Shown here: positions 62,675-64,000 of the stretch, piece by piece
Position numbering within the stretch: position 1 is the stretch's first letter
Layout of the letters: every line of letters begins with the position of its first letter
Source: Gordonia araii NBRC 100433
GTDB taxonomy: Bacteria > Actinomycetota > Actinomycetes > Mycobacteriales > Mycobacteriaceae
Direction: 5' to 3'
NCBI RefSeq assembly: GCF_000241265.1
Contig: NZ_BAEE01000043.1
Coordinates: 44,863 to 108,862, forward strand
DNA length: 64,000 nucleotides
Translations under genes and position numbers: made by a program
Notes under the pieces: model-generated
What the model saw: the letters and a program-made list of their open reading frames with translations, nothing else
Told to the model about the DNA's origin: nothing
Database searches by the model: none

Positions 62675-64000
62675 GTGACTACCCCCGACGCGACTAGCTC
62701 GCTGCCCGCTGCCTGGAATCCTGCCGATCACGAGCAGGAGCTGTACCAAGGCTGGGTAGACGCGGGGTACTTCACCGCGGACGCGTCGAGCGACAAGCCG
62801 CCGTTCTCCATCGTGATCCCGCCGCCCAACGTTAACGGGTCTCTGCACATGGGACACGCCTACGAGCACGTCCTGATGGATGCCCTGAGCCGCCGCCGCC
62901 GGATGCAGGGCTACGAGGTGCTGTGGCTGCCGGGCATGGACCACGCCGCGATCGCGATGCAGACGATGGTCGAGCGCAAGATCGCCGAAGAAGGCAAGAC
63001 CCGCGACGACCTCGGGCGCGAAGCATTCATCGAGCGCGTATGGCAGGAGAAGAAGAACATCTCCGGCACCATCGGCGACCAGATGCGCCGGCTCGGCGAC
63101 AGCGTCGACTGGTCGCGCGAGCGGTTCACCATGGACGAGGGTCTCTCCCGTGCGGTCCACACGATCTTCAAGCAGCTCTTCGACGACGGCCTGATCTACC
63201 AGGCGGAGCGGCTGGTGAACTGGTCGCCCACGTTGCAGACCGCGGTCAGCGACATCGAGGTCAAGTACTCCGACGTCGACGGCGAGCTCGTCTCCTTCCG
63301 CTATGGCTCGATGAACGACGACGAGCCGCACATCGTCGTCGCCACCACACGGTTGGAGACGATGCTCGGCGACACGGCGATCGCCGTGCATCCCGACGAT
63401 GAGCGGTACGCGCATCTGGTCGGCACCGAACTCGAGCACCCCTTCCTCGACCGCGCCATCCCGGTCATCGCCGACGACTACGTCGACCCCGAATTCGGCT
63501 CCGGCGCGGTGAAGATCACCCCGGCGCACGATCCCAACGACTTCGCCATCGGACAGCGCCACGACCTGCCGATGCCGACGATCCTCGACGAGCAGGCCCG
63601 GGTTGTCGACACCGGCACCCAGTTCGACGGCATGGATCGCTTCGAGGCGCGCAAGGCCGTCTGCGAGGCGCTGCGCGAGCAGGGGCGCATCGTCAAGGAG
63701 GTCCGCCCGTACCAGCACAGCGTCGGTCACTCCGAGCGCACCGGCGAGCCGATCGAGCCGCGCCTGTCCATGCAGTGGTGGGTGGCGGTCGAGTCGCTGG
63801 CCAAGCGTGCGGGCGACGCGGTGCGGGGCGGCGAGACTGCGATTCACCCGCGGTCGATGGAGCCGCGCTGGTTCGCCTGGGTCGACGACATGCACGACTG
63901 GTGTATTTCGCGCCAGCTGTGGTGGGGACACCGGATCCCGATCTGGTACGGCCCCGACGGCGAGGTGGTCTGCCCGGCACCGGGGGAGGAGCCGCCTGCC
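62675..64000 (+). CDS. valS: ValS, valyl-tRNA synthetase (3' truncated by window edge)
   Basis: The frame is open from the GTG at 62675 to the window end, 442 codons, about half the usual length. The class I signature is [17 protein letters not shown] (the HIGH motif as HMGH), followed by [12 protein letters not shown]. The editing domain is partly visible, with [18 protein letters not shown] and [18 protein letters not shown], and then [18 protein letters not shown]. The KMSKS loop lies beyond the window. A TAGAAT hexamer seven bases upstream predicts a leaderless message and supports the start. It is divergent from the LppU-like gene. Confidence 0.96.
   Translation, partial: MTTPDATSSLPAAWNPADHEQELYQGWVDAGYFTADASSDKPPFSIVIPPPNVNGSLHMGHAYEHVLMDALSRRRRMQGYEVLWLPGMDHAAIAMQTMVERKIAEEGKTRDDLGREAFIERVWQEKKNISGTIGDQMRRLGDSVDWSRERFTMDEGLSRAVHTIFKQLFDDGLIYQAERLVNWSPTLQTAVSDIEVKYSDVDGELVSFRYGSMNDDEPHIVVATTRLETMLGDTAIAVHPDDERYAHLVGTELEHPFLDRAIPVIADDYVDPEFGSGAVKITPAHDPNDFAIGQRHDLPMPTILDEQARVVDTGTQFDGMDRFEARKAVCEALREQGRIVKEVRPYQHSVGHSERTGEPIEPRLSMQWWVAVESLAKRAGDAVRGGETAIHPRSMEPRWFAWVDDMHDWCISRQLWWGHRIPIWYGPDGEVVCPAPGEEPPA

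Overview
The window is high-GC actinobacterial DNA, almost certainly from a mycolic-acid actinomycete (order Mycobacteriales; Gordonia or a near relative is my best guess, an inference from protein similarity and gene order). Supporting signs are paired clpP1/clpP2 followed by clpX, a group II truncated haemoglobin next to an alpha-glucosidase, a roughly 180-kDa NAD-glutamate dehydrogenase, a mycothiol-dependent-type nitroreductase, and a gene order from about 25.4 to 64 kb that follows the Mycobacterium tuberculosis Rv2478c-to-Rv2448c block as I remember it, with insertions. No phage, transposase, integrase or CRISPR array was seen.

Left third (about 0.8-22.7 kb): a nitrate-assimilation and molybdenum-cofactor island. 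It has moeA, a moaC-mog fusion and moaE on the minus strand. Divergent from these are moaA, moaD, modA, modB, a NarK transporter and an NnaR-type HemD-like regulator. Next come fdhD and an fdhF-like gene interrupted by an in-frame amber codon, then nirB-nirD-sirohydrochlorin chelatase, a mobA-moeA fusion, and a 1380-residue assimilatory nitrate reductase fused to a CysJ-like diflavin reductase. Together they import nitrate and molybdate, build Mo-bis-MGD, reduce nitrate to ammonium and supply sirohaem. Four intergenic regions carry AC-n9-AC motifs of the GlnR type, which could tie the island together.

Middle (22.8-47.2 kb): a small membrane protein, tRNA-Arg, a CopD-CtaG fusion, an ssb paralogue, a GAP-family membrane protein, an MpaB-like oxygenase, an orphan ectoine hydroxylase, a TIGR03086-type protein, ettA, a LysR/SnoaL divergent pair, gdh with an in-frame 21-bp tandem repeat whose relatives recur just downstream of its stop codon, a thioesterase, a Fic protein behind a strong palindrome, an alpha-glucosidase, glbO, an HNH protein, an FMO/hydrolase operon and small regulators.

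Right third (47.2-64 kb): dctA, pepN, a DsbA-like nitroreductase, an M48 protease, rpiB, nei2, a Ser/Thr kinase with a predicted extracellular seven-repeat RCC1-like domain, an L,D-transpeptidase, tRNA-Gly, tRNA-Pro, tig, clpP1, clpP2, clpX, a small secreted or anchored protein and the 5' part of valS.

A recurring fine-scale feature is a TANNNT -10 hexamer placed 6-8 nt before the start codon of many genes, predicting leaderless mRNAs as in mycobacteria. These hexamers helped to choose several starts.
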